Shown here piece after piece: positions 19,126 through 27,801 of a stretch of 36,167 nt of DNA (within the stretch, counting starts at the first letter, position 1; each line of letters begins with the position of its first letter). Made by a program: the position numbers and the translations under genes. This DNA comes from Mycobacterium sp. GTDB lineage: Bacteria; Actinomycetota; Actinomycetes; Mycobacteriales; Mycobacteriaceae. The notes under the pieces are model-generated. The model searched no databases and was not told the origin of the DNA. It saw nothing but the letters and a program-made list of their open reading frames with translations. Where the stretch lies: the NCBI RefSeq assembly GCF_019247615.1, contig NZ_JAFBAT010000298.1, forward strand, positions 1 to 36,167, given 5' to 3'.

Positions 19126-20793
19126 ATGGGAGATTGCTTACCCGCGGGATTCACCGCCGACGTGATCATCGTCGGCGCGGGGCTGTCGGGCCTGGTGGCC
19201 GCCTGCGAACTGGTGGAGCGCGGCTTGCGGGTGCTGATCCTCGACCAGGAGAACAGCGCCAACTTGGGCGGGCAGGCCTTCTGGTCGTTCGGCGGGCTGT
19301 TTTTCGTCGACAGCCCGGAGCAGCGGCGCCTGGGCATCCGAGACAGCCACGAACTCGCGCTGCAGGATTGGCTCGGAACCGCGGCCTTCGATCGACCCGA
19401 GGATTACTGGCCGCGCCAATGGGCGCACGCGTACGTCGATTTCGCGGCGGGCGAGAAGCACAGCTGGCTGCGTGCCCGCGGCCTCAAGATCTTTCCGCTC
19501 GTGGGGTGGGCCGAGCGTGGCGGCTACGACGCACAGGGGCACGGCAACTCGGTGCCCCGTTTTCACATCACCTGGGGCACTGGACCGGCCCTGGTCGAGA
19601 TATTCGCGCGGCAGTTGCGCGACCGCTCAACCGTGCGGTTCGCGCATCGTCATCGAGTCGACGAGTTGATCGTGCAGGGTGGCGCCGTCACGGGCGTGCG
19701 GGGCAGCCTGCTGGAGCCCTCCGCCGCACCGCGGGGTGTGCCGTCATCACGAAAGGCTCTCAGCGAGTTCGAGTTTCATGCTGCTGCAGTGATCGTGTCC
19801 AGCGGCGGCATCGGCGGTAACCACGATCTGGTGCGAAAGAACTGGCCCGAGCGGATGGGCAGAGTCCCCGCGCAATTACTCAGCGGTGTGCCCGCGCATG
19901 TCGACGGCAGGATGATCGAGATCTCTCAAAAAGCCGGCGCCCGAGTGATCAATCCCGACCGGATGTGGCATTACACCGAGGGCATCACGAATTACGACCC
20001 GATCTGGCCGCTGCATGGAATCCGGATCATTCCCGGTCCGTCATCGCTGTGGCTGGACGCGGCCGGCAAGCGGTTGCCGGTCCCGCTGTACCCCGGGTTC
20101 GACACGTTGGGCACGCTGGAGCACATCACCAGATCCGGTCACGATTACACCTGGTTCATCCTGAACGCCAAGATCATTGAGAAGGAGTTCGCGCTCTCGG
20201 GGCAAGAGCAGAATCCGGATCTGACCGGCCGCAGCGTGCCCGAGCTGCTGCGCTCCCGGCTGCGGTCGGGCCCGCCCGGACCGGTGCAGGCGTTCATCGA
20301 CCGCGGAGTGGACTTCGTCACCGCGAACTCATTGCGGGAGTTGGTGACCGCCATGAACAAGCTCCCGGACGTCGAGCCGCTGGACTATGCCACGGTGGAG
20401 GCCGAGGTCACCGCCCGCGATCGGGAGCTGGCCAACAGGTTCAGCAAGGATGGTCAACTCACCGCAATTAGGGCCGCCCGAAGCTATGTGGGCGACCGGC
20501 TCGGCCGCGTGGTGGTGCCGCACCGGCTGACCGATCCGAAGGCCGGGCCGATGATCGCGGTCAAGCTGCACATCCTGACCCGAAAGACGTTGGGCGGCAT
20601 CGAGACCGACCTCCAAGGCCGGGCGCTCAAGGCGGACGGCACCCCGCTCACCGGCCTGTATGCGGCCGGTGAGGCGGCCGGGTTCGGTGGCGGCGGCGTA
20701 CACGGTTACCGGGCGTTGGAGGGCACCTTCCTCGGGGGCTGCATCTTCTCTGGGCGCGCCGCGGGCCGCGGGGCCGCCGACGATATTTCGTAA
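19126..20793 (+). CDS. FAD-binding dehydrogenase, KstD/fumarate-reductase-like (Rv0785-like)
   Basis: The 555-residue flavoprotein starts with the Rossmann FAD site DVIIVGAGLSGLVAACELVERG and its acidic partner VLILDQE (residues 10-45). It ends with the second FAD motif, LYAAGEAAGFGGGGVHGY, followed by EGTFLGGCIFSGRAAG. This layout is that of FAD_binding_2 proteins such as 3-ketosteroid delta-1-dehydrogenase and fumarate reductase flavoproteins. It is the Rv0785 counterpart, annotated there only as a probable FAD-dependent oxidoreductase. A steroid or lipid substrate is a guess. Directly after the stop lies a long perfect inverted repeat that probably ends transcription from both sides. Confidence 0.88.
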   Translation: MGDCLPAGFTADVIIVGAGLSGLVAACELVERGLRVLILDQENSANLGGQAFWSFGGLFFVDSPEQRRLGIRDSHELALQDWLGTAAFDRPEDYWPRQWAHAYVDFAAGEKHSWLRARGLKIFPLVGWAERGGYDAQGHGNSVPRFHITWGTGPALVEIFARQLRDRSTVRFAHRHRVDELIVQGGAVTGVRGSLLEPSAAPRGVPSSRKALSEFEFHAAAVIVSSGGIGGNHDLVRKNWPERMGRVPAQLLSGVPAHVDGRMIEISQKAGARVINPDRMWHYTEGITNYDPIWPLHGIRIIPGPSSLWLDAAGKRLPVPLYPGFDTLGTLEHITRSGHDYTWFILNAKIIEKEFALSGQEQNPDLTGRSVPELLRSRLRSGPPGPVQAFIDRGVDFVTANSLRELVTAMNKLPDVEPLDYATVEAEVTARDRELANRFSKDGQLTAIRAARSYVGDRLGRVVVPHRLTDPKAGPMIAVKLHILTRKTLGGIETDLQGRALKADGTPLTGLYAAGEAAGFGGGGVHGYRALEGTFLGGCIFSGRAAGRGAADDIS

Positions 20794-20795
20794 TG

Positions 20796-20855
20796 GCGAG
20801 CAGACGCAAAATCGCATCATTCGAGGCCGAACAATGCGATTTTGCGTCTGCTCGC
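20796..20855. terminator. Perfect 22-bp inverted repeat between convergent genes
   Basis: Arms at 20796-20817 and 20834-20855 are perfectly complementary over 22 bp (gcgagcagacgcaaaatcgc... on the left). The 16-nt loop contains its own small hairpin (ttcg at 20820-20823 with cgaa at 20828-20831). It lies 2 bp after the FAD dehydrogenase stop and 1 bp before the stop of the convergent hydrolase, so it would fold at the 3' end of both messages. No T-tract follows. A bidirectional terminator or 3'-end stabiliser is the likeliest role. Confidence 0.75.
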
Positions 20856-20856
20856 G

Positions 20857-21495
20857 CTAGAAGGTGACCGCGCTCTCCTCGGGCAGTACCTGGAAGTCGG
20901 TGCTGGTCAACTCGGTGAGCCGGCCGTAGTAGATGCCCCGTGCATCCTTGGCGATGATCCCCTGGTGGATGGGCACCGCGCGTGCCGGCGCCACCGCGCG
21001 CAGGTAGTCGACGGCCTCGGCGATCTTCATCCAGGGAGCCGCCGCTGGAGCGGCCAAGACGTCCACCGGCTCGTCGGGCACGAACAGCGCATCCCCGGGA
21101 TGCATGAACCTGGCGGCGTGGCCTCCGTCGCCGACGAGGTACGAAATGTTCTCTATCACAGGGATTTCCGGGTGGATGACGGCGTGGCGGCCGCCGACGG
21201 CCCGAATGGTCAGCTCGCCGATCCGCAGCTCGTCGCCCACGTGCACCGCCCGGCACGGTGCGCCCAGCTGATCGGTGGTCTGCGGGTCGGCGTACAGCGT
21301 GGCATCCGGATTGGCTTCGAGCAGCGACGGCAGCCGCTCGATATCGACGTGGTCCGGGTGCTGATGGGTGATCAGGATGGCGCTCAGACCGGCGATTCCC
21401 TCGAAACCGTGCGCGAAGGTACCGGGGTCGAAGAGCAGCCGCGTGCGGTCGAACTCGGCGAGCAGACAGGAATGGCCGAAATGCGTCAGTTGCAT
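20857..21495 (-). CDS. Metallo-beta-lactamase-fold hydrolase (Rv0786c-like)
   Basis: The 212-residue protein has the metal-binding motif HxHxDH as THQHPDHVD (His44, His46, Asp48, His49). Later ligands are probably in GRHAVIHPE and in FMHPGDALF, and a last His in VPIHQG. It resembles the UlaG/YtnP-like single-domain group with MQLTHFGHSCLL at the start. The substrate cannot be told from sequence. On the minus strand CATAAT is followed by 7 nt and the ATG, so the message is probably leaderless. The 3' end abuts the long inverted repeat. Confidence 0.87.
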   Translation of the reverse strand: MQLTHFGHSCLLAEFDRTRLLFDPGTFAHGFEGIAGLSAILITHQHPDHVDIERLPSLLEANPDATLYADPQTTDQLGAPCRAVHVGDELRIGELTIRAVGGRHAVIHPEIPVIENISYLVGDGGHAARFMHPGDALFVPDEPVDVLAAPAAAPWMKIAEAVDYLRAVAPARAVPIHQGIIAKDARGIYYGRLTELTSTDFQVLPEESAVTF

Positions 21496-21502
21496 GCCTA
21501 CG

Positions 21503-21508
21503 ATTATG
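21503..21508 (-). promoter_or_regulatory. -10-like hexamer of the metallo-hydrolase gene
   Basis: CATAAT on the minus strand, with 7 nt to the ATG at 21495. Confidence 0.4.
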
Positions 21509-21572
21509 GCCCGACGAGGCGGACCCCGTGCTCAACTCCGTGGCGTCCTTCGTCTTAACCCCGGGGCGCCGG

Positions 21573-21578
21573 TAGAGT
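21573..21578 (+). promoter_or_regulatory. -10-like hexamer of purS-purQ
   Basis: TAGAGT lies about 31 nt before the purS start. It would give a short leader of about 25 nt that contains the Shine-Dalgarno GAGAGGAG (21597-21604), 5 nt before the GTG. This operon is therefore leadered, unlike the other pur genes here. Confidence 0.45.
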
Positions 21579-21609
21579 TGGCGCCGGTTGAGACCTGAGA
21601 GGAGCGCCG

Positions 21610-21849
21610 GTGGCTCGGGTGGTCGTTCACGTGATGCCCAAAGCGGAGATTCTGGACCCCCAGGGTCAGGCGATCGTCGGCGCGCTGGGCCGACTCGGCC
21701 ATCCGGGAATCTCGGACGTGCGGCAGGGGAAGAGGTTCGAGCTGGAGGTCGATGACACGGTCGACGACTCCACGCTCGCCGAGATAGCGGAATCGTTGTT
21801 GGCGAACACCGTGATTGAGGACTGGACCATAAGCCGGGAGGCCCTGTGA
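21610..21849 (+). CDS. purS: FGAM synthase subunit PurS
   Basis: A 79-residue protein that bridges PurQ and small PurL in the three-subunit formylglycinamidine ribonucleotide synthase (FGAR + Gln + ATP to FGAM). The sequence fits Pur[20 protein letters not shown] at the start, then a central GKRFELEV strand and [10 protein letters not shown] near the C-terminus. The GTG at 21610 follows a strong Shine-Dalgarno. Its stop overlaps the purQ start (GTGA), consistent with equal synthesis of the two subunits. It is the Rv0787A counterpart; the gene called Rv0787 in H37Rv is not apparent here. Confidence 0.95.
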   Translation: MARVVVHVMPKAEILDPQGQAIVGALGRLGHPGISDVRQGKRFELEVDDTVDDSTLAEIAESLLANTVIEDWTISREAL

Positions 21850-22520
21850 CGGCGCGGATCGGCGTGATCACCTTCCCCGGCACGCTCGACGACGTGGACG
21901 CCGCCCGCGCGGCGCGGCGGGTGGGCGCCGAGGCCGTCGCCCTGTGGCATGCCGATGCCGACCTGAAGGGGGTCGACGCCGTGGTGGTGCCGGGCGGTTT
22001 CTCCTACGGTGACTACCTTCGGGCCGGGGCCATCGCCCGATTCGCCCCGGTGATGACGGAGGTGGTGCGCGCCGCGGGCGGCGGGCTGCCGGTTTTGGGT
22101 ATTTGCAACGGATTTCAGGTTCTTTGCGAGGCAGGGCTGCTGCCCGGGGCGCTGACCCGTAACGCGGGTCTGCACTTCGTCTGCCGCGATCTGTGGCTTC
22201 GGGTGGCATCCACCTCGACGATGTGGACGTCACGCTTCGAGCCCGACGCGGACGTGCTGGTTCCGCTGAAGTCCGGCGAGGGCCGCTATGTGGCGCCCGC
22301 CGAGGTGCTCGACGAATTGGAGGCCGAGGGCCGGGTGGTGTTCCGCTACCACGACAACCCCAACGGCTCGCTGCGCGACATCGCCGGCGTCAGTTCCGCC
22401 GACGGTCGTGTCGTCGGGCTGATGCCGCATCCCGAGCACGCCATCGAAGCGCTGACGGGTCCGTCCGACGACGGCCTGGGCATGTTCTATTCGGTGCTGG
22501 ACAGCGTGCTGGCCGCCTGA
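21846..22520 (+). CDS. purQ: FGAM synthase glutaminase subunit PurQ
   Basis: PurQ is the class I glutamine amidotransferase that supplies ammonia to PurL. The 224-residue protein has the nucleophile in GICNGFQ (Cys87) and the His/Glu pair in PHPEH (His195, Glu197). The early [13 protein letters not shown] segment belongs to the oxyanion region. It is translationally coupled to purS. Its last 34 bp overlap the convergent WS/DGAT gene. The partner purL lies some 10 kb downstream, next to the CPBP protease. Confidence 0.97.
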   Translation: MTARIGVITFPGTLDDVDAARAARRVGAEAVALWHADADLKGVDAVVVPGGFSYGDYLRAGAIARFAPVMTEVVRAAGGGLPVLGICNGFQVLCEAGLLPGALTRNAGLHFVCRDLWLRVASTSTMWTSRFEPDADVLVPLKSGEGRYVAPAEVLDELEAEGRVVFRYHDNPNGSLRDIAGVSSADGRVVGLMPHPEHAIEALTGPSDDGLGMFYSVLDSVLAA

Positions 22521-23899
22521 GCCGAGCGCCCTGCCGCACTTCGCAATTCGTCGAACGCAGCGGCCAGCGCGTCGGTCGCTTCGTGCGGATCGTCGAAAGT
22601 CTCGTCGTCGGTGAGTACGGCGACCCCGAGCTGGTCGACGTAGCTCCACACGGTGATGTTGACCGGGGCTCCCGGTGAGAGCACTCCGGTCGAATAGATT
22701 TCGGTGACCGCCGCGCCGCCGAAGTGGCCTCGCTCGCGCGGCCCGACAACGCTGGACACCGCGACGTTCATTATCTTGTTCGGCGCCTCGCGGCGGGCCA
22801 GCCAGCGGAAGGCGGCCGGGGCTACCGCGGTCGGCAGATAGGCCATCATCCGCCCGTACAGCCGCGGCCCGAGGATTTCATTGTCTTCCTTGGCGATTCG
22901 GGTCGCTAGCGCGACCAGCCGCGCCCGCTCGATCGGATCGGCGATGTGAACGGGGAGCGAGACGGACATGCCGCTGATCTCATTACCGGTGATCCGGTCG
23001 GACCTGTCCGTTGCGGTGGGCACCGAAGCGATGATCGGCCGGTCGGCGGCGCCGTCATAGGCCAACAACAACGCCCGGATCCCGCCCGCAGCCATCGTCA
23101 GCACCAGGTCGTTCACGGTGATACCCAGCGCCTTAGCAGTTGCCTTGACGTCGGTCAGCGGCAGCGCCGCGCTGGCGAAGCGCCGCCGGGGGGACACGAC
23201 GTGGTTGAGAAAGGTTGGCGGCGCGTCGAAGGCTTCGGCAAGGTCGGGGTTGGCCCCACGTTCCCTGGTCCGGCGGCGCATCCGCGTCAACCCGACCGCC
23301 GCGTCGCGGATCAGCGCCGGCAGTTCGGCGACCTGCCGGGCGTGGTCGCGTGCGGCGGCACGCACCAGGTCACTGGTCGAAGGTGCGGTGCCGACGTCGG
23401 ATTCGCGTTCGTCGGCGGTAGCGTCCTTGAGATCCATCGCGCGCGCGAGCAGGTTGACCGACGCGACGCCGTCGGCCAGCGCGTGATGAATCTTCCCGAT
23501 CAACGCGAACCGCCCCCCGGAGAGCCCCTCGGCGAAGTGAAACTCCCACAGCGGGCGGCTGCGGTCCAGCGGCACCGACGCCACCTCGCCTATGACGCCG
23601 TCGAGCTCTCGACGGCCACCGGGCGCGGGCACCCGCACCCGGCGCAGGTGGTAGTCCAGGTCTACCTCGCAGTTCTCTTGCCACATTGGATGATGCAGTT
23701 GCCACGGAATGTCAACGAGCTTGTAGCGCAGCGGTTCCAGCAGATGCAGCCGACGGCGCACGTGCTGGCGGAAGGCGTCGAAGCCGAACTGGCCGCCGAG
23801 CGCGGAGGGGTCTATGACTGCCACCTTCAACGTGTGCGTGTGCAGGTTCGGCGTTTCGCTGTAGAGCAGCATCGCGTCCATGCCGTTGAGTCGCTTCAT
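22487..23899 (-). CDS. Wax ester synthase / diacylglycerol acyltransferase (WS/DGAT)
   Basis: The 470-residue protein carries the acyltransferase motif HHALADG at residues 138-144. It also has the opening [18 protein letters not shown], a [16 protein letters not shown] stretch and the C-terminal [11 protein letters not shown] motif of the mycobacterial WS/DGAT (Tgs-like) family. These enzymes transfer an acyl group from acyl-CoA to diacylglycerol or a fatty alcohol, making storage lipid. It lies 36 bp after a PlsC-like acyltransferase on the same strand, so the pair may supply successive steps in triacylglycerol synthesis. I do not recall a WS/DGAT at this place in H37Rv. The paralog cannot be named from sequence alone. 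Confidence 0.93.
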   Translation of the reverse strand: MKRLNGMDAMLLYSETPNLHTHTLKVAVIDPSALGGQFGFDAFRQHVRRRLHLLEPLRYKLVDIPWQLHHPMWQENCEVDLDYHLRRVRVPAPGGRRELDGVIGEVASVPLDRSRPLWEFHFAEGLSGGRFALIGKIHHALADGVASVNLLARAMDLKDATADERESDVGTAPSTSDLVRAAARDHARQVAELPALIRDAAVGLTRMRRRTRERGANPDLAEAFDAPPTFLNHVVSPRRRFASAALPLTDVKATAKALGITVNDLVLTMAAGGIRALLLAYDGAADRPIIASVPTATDRSDRITGNEISGMSVSLPVHIADPIERARLVALATRIAKEDNEILGPRLYGRMMAYLPTAVAPAAFRWLARREAPNKIMNVAVSSVVGPRERGHFGGAAVTEIYSTGVLSPGAPVNITVWSYVDQLGVAVLTDDETFDDPHEATDALAAAFDELRSAAGRSAQAASTLSSTE

Positions 23900-23935
23900 C
23901 AGCCACCTCGCCGCGCCGCCGCACCGGTCCGATCG

Positions 23936-24745
23936 TCAGCCCAGGACGGGCCACCGCCGCTCGCCGCCCAGTCGCTTCAGCGCAGATTCCATCACGGCGC
24001 GGACGTGGGCGTCGACCTCCTCGATGTCCGCGTCCGCGCCGAAGCGGGCGGTGACGTCGATCGGCTCGAGCACCTCGGTGACGATCTTGGCCGGCAGCGG
24101 CAGGTTGGGCGGGAAGATCATGCTTAGCCCGAACGGGACGCCAAAGCTGATCGGCAGGATGTCCATCCGCGCCTTGGTGAGTCCGAGCTTGCGAGCCACC
24201 CAGTTCCCCCGGGTGAGGAACAACTGGGTCTCCTGGCCGCCGACGGATACCGTGGGAACGATCGGCACCCCCGCTTCGATGGCGGTCCTGACGTAGCCGG
24301 TTCGGCCGTTGAAGTCGATTTTGTTGGCGCTCAGCGTGGGCCGGTAGGAGTCATAGTCGCCGCCCGGAAACACCAGCACGACAGCTCCGGAATGCAATGC
24401 GGCGGAGGCATTTTCGCGACTCGCCTCGATGACGCCGAGCCGGCGCAACCAGCCGTCCATCGGGCCGATGAACACCCCGTAGTGCGCCAGGGTGTACAGC
24501 GGCCGATCGTAGCCGAAGTGGTCGTAGAAGGCCGGCGTGAAGATCAGCACGTCCGGCGTGAGCATGCCGCCTGAGTGGTTGGACACCACCAACGCGCCAC
24601 CACTGGCCGGCAGCTTGCGGAGGTTGCGCACCTCGGCGCGATACCACCGCCTGACCCAGGGCCCGATCATGGTGCTCACCCGCTCGGTGAACGCCGGATC
24701 CCATTTGACCGTTTCCGGATTGTCGGCCGTGTGGACAACTTTCAT
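23936..24745 (-). CDS. PlsC-like lysophospholipid acyltransferase family protein
   Basis: The 269-residue protein has features of glycerolipid acyltransferases: VVSNHSGGMLTPDVL (block I, where the NHxxxx-D type His/Asp is expected), a GPMDGWLRRLG stretch, the block III-like VVLVFPGGDYDS and block IV-like GVPIVPTVSVGG. The PGG and NHSGG forms are those of the DGAT2-like subgroup. The ATG at 24745 is favoured because GGGGAG stands just before it; an in-frame ATG at 24772 would add nine residues. No long membrane helix is obvious. It probably forms a two-gene operon with the WS/DGAT. The exact acyl acceptor is unknown. Confidence 0.85.
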   Translation of the reverse strand: MKVVHTADNPETVKWDPAFTERVSTMIGPWVRRWYRAEVRNLRKLPASGGALVVSNHSGGMLTPDVLIFTPAFYDHFGYDRPLYTLAHYGVFIGPMDGWLRRLGVIEASRENASAALHSGAVVLVFPGGDYDSYRPTLSANKIDFNGRTGYVRTAIEAGVPIVPTVSVGGQETQLFLTRGNWVARKLGLTKARMDILPISFGVPFGLSMIFPPNLPLPAKIVTEVLEPIDVTARFGADADIEEVDAHVRAVMESALKRLGGERRWPVLG

Positions 24746-24889
24746 GGCTCCCCGTTGTCGTATTAGTGCCATGCACTACGGGGTGCCCGATGTGACGGCG
24801 CTCTCAAACGTCATGCTCCTTGCATATGGTACTCTCTTTTTTTGAGAATGCCGTATCCGTTAGCTGCAGACGGCCGCATCGGGAACAGG
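24746..24889. promoter_or_regulatory. Divergent region between acyltransferase and epimerase
   Basis: Both promoters must lie here. Plus-strand candidates are TACTCT (24830-24835) or TATGGT (24825-24830). A 7-bp inverted pair tctcaaa (24802-24808) and tttgaga (24841-24847) flanks them; the second arm includes part of a run of seven T. Too little is conserved to assign more. Confidence 0.3.
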
Positions 24890-25984
24890 ATGTCCGAAAA
24901 GGTTCTTGTCACAGGTGGTTTCGGGCTGGTCGGCTCGCAAACAGTGCGACGGCTGGTTGCCGACGGGCACCACGTGGTCGCCGCCGACCTCGGAACGCGC
25001 GCCCACCGGAAGGCGGCCCGGTCGCTGCCGGCCGGCGCCGAGCCGTACTGGGCCGACCTGACCGACGCGAGCGCGGTGGACCGTCTGATCGCCGCGACTT
25101 CACCCACCGCGATCGTCCACCTGGCCGCCATCATCCCGCCGGTGATCTACCGCCACCCCGGCATGGCCCGTCGCGTCAACGTGGAGGCGACCGTCGCCCT
25201 GCTGCGCGCCGGGCACGCGAGCCCGCATCCGGTGCGCTTTGTCCAGGCCTCGAGCAATGCCGTGCACGGCGCCCGCAATCCGCACCGGCACTCCGACCTG
25301 TTGCGGGCGGACGCGCCGGTGCAGCCCTCGGACCTCTACGGCGCGCACAAGGCTGAGGTCGAACGGCACGTGCGGTCCTCGGGCTTGGACTGGGTGATCT
25401 TGCGCTTGGCCGGGGTGATGAGTGTCGATCCCGGGGCCATGCCGTTCAGCGTCGACGCCCTCTTCTTCGAGAGCGCGTTGCCGACCGACGGTCGCATCCA
25501 CACCATCGACGTCCGCGATGCCGCGGGGGCGTTCGCGGCCGCGACGACCGCCGACGTCGGCGGGGAGGTGTTCATGATCGGCGGCGACGAGTCGCACCTG
25601 CTCCGGCAGGGAGACGTGGGCAAGGCGTTGGCCGACGCTCGCGGACTGGTCGATGTTCTGTCCGGCGGCCGGCCGGGCGACCCGGACAGCGACCAGGACT
25701 GGTACGTGACCGACTGGATGGATACCGCCCACGCTCAACGGGCCCTGCGTTTCCAGCGGCACCCCTGGCCGGACATGCTGGCCGAGATGCGCGCCACTGC
25801 CGGCTGGCGGCGCTACCCGATGCGGTTGATCTCCCCGGCCGCCCGGCGGTTTCTCAAAAGCCGCGCCGCCTACCGGGATTCGCCGGGCCGCTACGCCGAC
25901 CCATGGGGCGCGATCCGAGCCAAATTCGGTGAACCCGGGCCCGATAGTCCCGGCCCGAGCAGTTCAGCCGGCGGCGCGGAGTAA
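24890..25984 (+). CDS. NAD(P)-dependent epimerase/dehydratase, extended SDR type
   Basis: The 364-residue protein starts VLVTGGFGLVGSQTVRRL, the extended-SDR nucleotide site TGxxGxxG. Asp in AADLGTR follows the second strand and suggests NAD preference. The active-site Tyr-Lys pair is in LYGAHKAEVE, with the upstream serine in QASSNAVHG. After about residue 250 the sequence leaves the standard SDR fold pattern and runs into an Arg/Trp-rich tail. The ATG at 24890 has GGGAACAGG just upstream; the frame stays open to a TTG at 24842. The substrate is unknown (sugar nucleotide or steroid-like are both seen in the family). The gene overlaps the next convergent one by 21 bp. Confidence 0.86.
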   Translation: MSEKVLVTGGFGLVGSQTVRRLVADGHHVVAADLGTRAHRKAARSLPAGAEPYWADLTDASAVDRLIAATSPTAIVHLAAIIPPVIYRHPGMARRVNVEATVALLRAGHASPHPVRFVQASSNAVHGARNPHRHSDLLRADAPVQPSDLYGAHKAEVERHVRSSGLDWVILRLAGVMSVDPGAMPFSVDALFFESALPTDGRIHTIDVRDAAGAFAAATTADVGGEVFMIGGDESHLLRQGDVGKALADARGLVDVLSGGRPGDPDSDQDWYVTDWMDTAHAQRALRFQRHPWPDMLAEMRATAGWRRYPMRLISPAARRFLKSRAAYRDSPGRYADPWGAIRAKFGEPGPDSPGPSSSAGGAE

Positions 25985-26455
25985 CGGCCGCGCCGTCGGG
26001 CGCAACTCGGTGTCGGGCGCCAACCGTCCGAACAGGTCGATCGCGTCCGCAATGGCTCGGTCCGCCAAGGATGCGAAGTCGTCGAAAGAGACGTCTTCCC
26101 GGATCGACTCCGAGCGCCGCGCCACGACGCCGATTCGCTGCGGATCGCACGAGGCGTGCACGATCGCGGTGACCTCCCGGTCCCGCTCGTTCCAGGCGTC
26201 GGCGAACTCGATGAGCCAGGGGCGGTCGGCGGCAGGGAAGAAGCACGCCGGAGCGACGCGAATCGTCAGCCGGGGGCCGTCCTGGAGGCGGTGCTCGGGG
26301 GAGACCTCGAGGTGCACATACAACCGTCGGGGACGGGTCTTCGCCACATAGAAGTACTCGCCGTCATGCGCCCCGCGGAAGTACCGACTACCGCGCGTGC
26401 GGAGGTACTGCTCGATGAGTTTCGCGCAGCGCGACTCGCTAGCCATGAGACCCAT
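25964..26455 (-). CDS. Small conserved protein, possibly YbjN/T3SS-chaperone-like
   Basis: I do not firmly recognise this 163-residue protein. It is soluble, has no signal peptide and alternates helices with strands: KLIEQYLRTRGSRYF, YFYVAKTRPRRLYVHLEVS, LTIRVAPACFFP, and REVTAIVHASCDPQRIGVVARRSESI. It ends with a helical acidic segment (DFASLADRAIADAIDLFGRL). Strands with EVS/VAP and an early LxxYL helix recall the YbjN family, but that is weak. Starts at 26455 and 26446 are both possible. It lies downstream of the P450 on the same strand, with a hairpin between them, so it may be transcribed separately. Confidence 0.6.
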   Translation of the reverse strand: MGLMASESRCAKLIEQYLRTRGSRYFRGAHDGEYFYVAKTRPRRLYVHLEVSPEHRLQDGPRLTIRVAPACFFPAADRPWLIEFADAWNERDREVTAIVHASCDPQRIGVVARRSESIREDVSFDDFASLADRAIADAIDLFGRLAPDTELRPTARPLLRAAG

Positions 26456-26481
26456 GGTCGATCCGGCGGCTTTGCGTATCC

Positions 26482-26506
26482 TGGGCGCCGAGCTAGCCGG
26501 CGCCCA
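26482..26506 (-). terminator. Hairpin after the P450 gene
   Basis: tgggcgccg (26482-26490) pairs with cggcgccca (26498-26506) over a 7-nt loop: nine GC-rich pairs, 39 nt past the P450 stop. There is no U-tract, as is common for mycobacterial terminators. Confidence 0.5.
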
Positions 26507-26544
26507 AGAAGTTGATGAGAATCGGCTGAGCGAGCGGCTTCCCG

Positions 26545-27753
26545 TCAGGGCAGCACTCGCACCGGAACGTTCGACCAGCCCGCGACGTTCTGCATGGTCA
26601 CTCTGCGGCAGCCGTCCCAGATCACCTCGTAGCGGGGCATGAAGTCGAGCAGCTTCTCCAGGGCGATCGCGCTCTCCATCCGGGCGAGTGCGGCCCCCAG
26701 GCAACTGTGCACACCGTATCCGAAGCCGAGGTTCTGCGCCTCCGTGCGGTCGCGCTCGATGTCGAACTTGTCTGCGTCGGTGAAGGCCTCGGGATCGCGG
26801 TTGGCCGCGCCGCCCAGCAGGAATACGGGCTTGCCCGCCGGGATGGTGACGCCGTGCAGGTGAACGTCTTTGCGCGAACAGCGGACGTTGTACTGGGCGG
26901 GCGCCTCGTACCGCAGCACCTCCTCGATCGCGGCGGGCACCTTGGAGCGGTCGTCGATCAGCTTCTGCCATTGGTCGGGATGGTGGGCGAACTGCACGAT
27001 CGCGTTGCCGACGAGCTTGGTGACGGTTTCGGCCCCAGCGCCACCCAAAAGGGTTGCGAATCCGGTGATTTCGATGTCGTCGAGGCGGGTGGCGCCGCCG
27101 TCGTCGCGCTCGACCTCGGCGGCGATCAGGCCGCTGATCATGTCGTCCTGCGGTTGTTTGCGTCGTTCCTGGATCAGGTTGTAATAGAACGCCCCGATCG
27201 AAGTGACCGCCTCCCAGTTGCTTTCGTTCATTTCGATCTGGCCGCGTTCGCGGTGCAGTGACGCGTCGACCCAATGCCGGATCTGCTGGCGGTGCTCGGC
27301 GGGCACCCCTAGGACCGTGCTGATCACTTCGACGGGAAACAGCGCCGAGAAGTCGGCGACCACATCGAAACGTTCGGGATCGACGCGCGACAGGTGGTGC
27401 TCGATCAGCTCGGTCACGGTGTCCGTCAACGCGGTGATCGCGCGCGGGGTGAAGACCTTGTTGACCAGGCTGCGCATGCGCCGATGCTCCGGGGGATCCA
27501 TGAAGATCATCGACTTGGCCTCCGCCGGGAGGTTGTCGTTCTTGACCATGGCGAGGTCGATCCCGCGCGCCGACGAATACGTCTCGTGGTCCTTGAACGC
27601 GGCCGCCACGTCCGCGTGGCGGGTTAGCGCGTAGAAGTCGTGATCCTCGTTGTAATAGACCGGCGCCTCGTTCCGCATCCGCCGATACGTCGGGTAAGGG
27701 TCGTCGAAGAACTCCTCCGAGAACGGGTCGAAGACCAGCGCAGTGGCCGTCAT
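26545..27753 (-). CDS. Cytochrome P450, class I bacterial type, family not assigned
   Basis: A soluble 402-residue P450 opening with FDPFSEEFFDDPYPTYRRMR. The I-helix is LLGGAGAETVTKLVG, ExxR is EEVLR, and the heme loop is FGYGVHSCLG with thiolate Cys351. It differs clearly from the CYP126 in the same window. The sequence resembles the many mycobacterial P450s placed in lipid or steroid gene clusters, but I cannot name the CYP family. A strong Shine-Dalgarno (GAGGAGG at 27765-27759) sits 5 nt from the ATG. A TetR-type palindrome lies 29-48 nt upstream of the start, so expression is probably inducible. No redox partner gene is adjacent. Confidence 0.92.
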   Translation of the reverse strand: MTATALVFDPFSEEFFDDPYPTYRRMRNEAPVYYNEDHDFYALTRHADVAAAFKDHETYSSARGIDLAMVKNDNLPAEAKSMIFMDPPEHRRMRSLVNKVFTPRAITALTDTVTELIEHHLSRVDPERFDVVADFSALFPVEVISTVLGVPAEHRQQIRHWVDASLHRERGQIEMNESNWEAVTSIGAFYYNLIQERRKQPQDDMISGLIAAEVERDDGGATRLDDIEITGFATLLGGAGAETVTKLVGNAIVQFAHHPDQWQKLIDDRSKVPAAIEEVLRYEAPAQYNVRCSRKDVHLHGVTIPAGKPVFLLGGAANRDPEAFTDADKFDIERDRTEAQNLGFGYGVHSCLGAALARMESAIALEKLLDFMPRYEVIWDGCRRVTMQNVAGWSNVPVRVLP

Positions 27754-27781
27754 TGTGTCCTCCTCGACCGCCGTCCCTAGT

Positions 27782-27801
27782 TGCTGAGCACTTGCTTAGC
27801 A
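27782..27801. promoter_or_regulatory. Palindromic operator candidate upstream of the P450
   Basis: TGCTGAGCACTTGCTTAGCA is an imperfect 20-bp palindrome with 8 of 10 arm positions paired. TetR-family sites in mycobacterial lipid-metabolism promoters often look like this. The cognate regulator is not adjacent. Confidence 0.6.

Noticed and set aside
22946-24127. A 393-codon plus-strand frame across WS/DGAT and the acyltransferase
   Set aside because: Antisense to two genes with clear motifs; the translated product has no plausible domain and a biased composition.
25900-27753. Search for further encapsulin cargo among neighbours (P450, small protein, epimerase)
   Set aside because: None of their C-termini resembles LSIGSLKG; only the DyP protein carries the docking peptide.
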